A DNA stretch of 64,000 nt, from the NCBI GenBank assembly GCA_004123355.1, contig SCHM01000004.1:5669017-5733016 (forward strand). Direction: 5' to 3'. The position numbers and the translations under genes were made by a program. How positions within the stretch are numbered: the stretch's first letter is position 1; each line of letters starts with the position of its first letter. Under the pieces are notes generated by a model, which searched no databases, was not told the origin of the DNA, and saw only the letters and a program-made list of their open reading frames with translations. Shown here in pieces: positions 63,254-64,000 of this stretch. The DNA comes from Amphirosellinia nigrospora (taxonomy: Eukaryota; Ascomycota; Sordariomycetes; Xylariales; Xylariaceae).

Positions 63254-64000
63254 TTTAAATTAAATAATAAAGTTTTTTTTTATTTATATAATAATTATTA
63301 TTTGCTTAGCAAGTTTTTTGAAAAATATTTATAACAATAAATTAAACTTTAAATATTAAATATAAAAGTAATAATTTAATTTATAAATTAAATTTTTTAA
63401 ATATTATATATATTTTTTATTATTTTATTATATAGTTATAATATATATAAAATAATAAAAACTTTTTTAAATAAATATTATTATTAAAGCTTATTAAAAC
63501 TAATTAATATTTTAATAATAATAAAAATAATATTTATAAAATTAAAGTTATATTTAAATATTATTTTAACTAAAAAAAAATAATTTCGATTATTTAATTA
63601 AATAAAAAAAATAAAGTTATAAATATAACCGTTAATATTTATATATTATTTTTAATATATAAAAACTTATTAACAAATATTAGTTTAAATATAGCTTTTA
63701 TTTTATATTATAAAAAAAAATTTTTTTTATAAAACTATTTATATTTAAACTTATATTAAAGCAATAAAAATAAAAAGCAAGCGTTTTTATAATAAACTAT
63801 ATAAATAATTAATACTTTAATTTTAATATTAATTTTAACTTTAATATTAACTTTTATTATTAACGCTATTATATTTAACGCACTTATAAATAAATCTTTT
63901 ATTTTTCGCCGAAGTTTTAAGTTATAATTACTTTTAAATAATAATAAAAAAAATAAAATAAATAAAAATATTATTTAATATATATAAAAAAATTATAATT
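63254..64000. other. RIPed AT-rich sequence to the window end, nothing recognised
   Basis: No array, copy elsewhere or credible frame was recognised. A run of TTTTAATATTAATTTTAACT-type phrases at 63,830-63,870 is simple repetition. Confidence 0.45.

Noticed and set aside
1-64000. Mitochondrial genome fragment
   Set aside because: Despite the A+T content there are no tRNA, rRNA or respiratory genes, and the loss of CpA/TpG with paired repeats is the signature of RIP on nuclear repeats.

Overview
This window reads as a gene-empty, extremely AT-rich block of a filamentous ascomycete (Pezizomycotina-type) nuclear genome that has been through repeat-induced point mutation (RIP). The basis is direct. 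For kilobases at a time CpA and TpG are almost absent (I found neither while reading 13,501-14,580) and TpA is very common. The few C and G left sit mostly in AGCT, GCT and CG contexts. Where two copies of a sequence can be compared, the differences are overwhelmingly C>T or G>A. No rRNA, tRNA, CRISPR array, bacterial operon or intact protein gene was recognised. The genus cannot be told from this sequence.

The dominant structure is a very large imperfect inverted repeat. The left arm (1 to about 19,130) is matched by the reverse complement of about 28,771-51,070, around a 9.6 kb spacer. Collinear anchors run the whole length: outer tandem repeat 1-525 / 50,560-51,035; 9-bp repeat 1,539-1,628 / 49,381-49,524; 12-bp minisatellite 8,635-8,895 / 42,330-42,535; GC-richer end 12,700-13,490 / 37,388-37,930; palindromic AT repeat 16,200-16,330 / 31,850-32,030; 18,400-18,490 / 29,500-29,590. 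The arms differ by lineage-specific events, nearly all in the right arm: a 1.6 kb dispersed repeat (33,559-35,147), a 213-bp GC-rich hairpin element with a 6-bp target duplication (30,773-30,985), a 0.54 kb insertion (40,924-41,465), a foreign 0.2 kb segment (37,600-37,800) and about 1.05 kb absent from the left (36,340-37,385). The left arm keeps patches that are hardly RIPed (12,700-13,490, 8,635-8,990, parts of 7,540-8,240 and 9,580-9,720). Their partners in the right arm are heavily RIPed.

The spacer (19,130-28,770) is bounded by two direct copies of a 0.2 kb repeat that could be LTRs. It holds a full copy and several fragments of the dispersed repeat 'X', a 7-unit tandem array (23,819-24,048) and a weakly RIPed stretch (25,800-28,560) with a GC-rich minisatellite island (26,150-26,560). 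The right flank (51,070-64,000) is more RIPed repeat debris. It includes a diverged relative of the arm element (about 58,000-59,330), four tandem arrays (59,160-60,845) and a third full X copy (61,599-63,253).

Nothing here looks like a working gene. The best coding relics are a protein tail with (Asp-Asp-Leu)n repeats seen in both arms and a 60-codon open stretch at 12,679-12,861. The block fits pericentromeric, centromeric or subtelomeric heterochromatin built from RIPed transposons; which of these cannot be decided from sequence alone.
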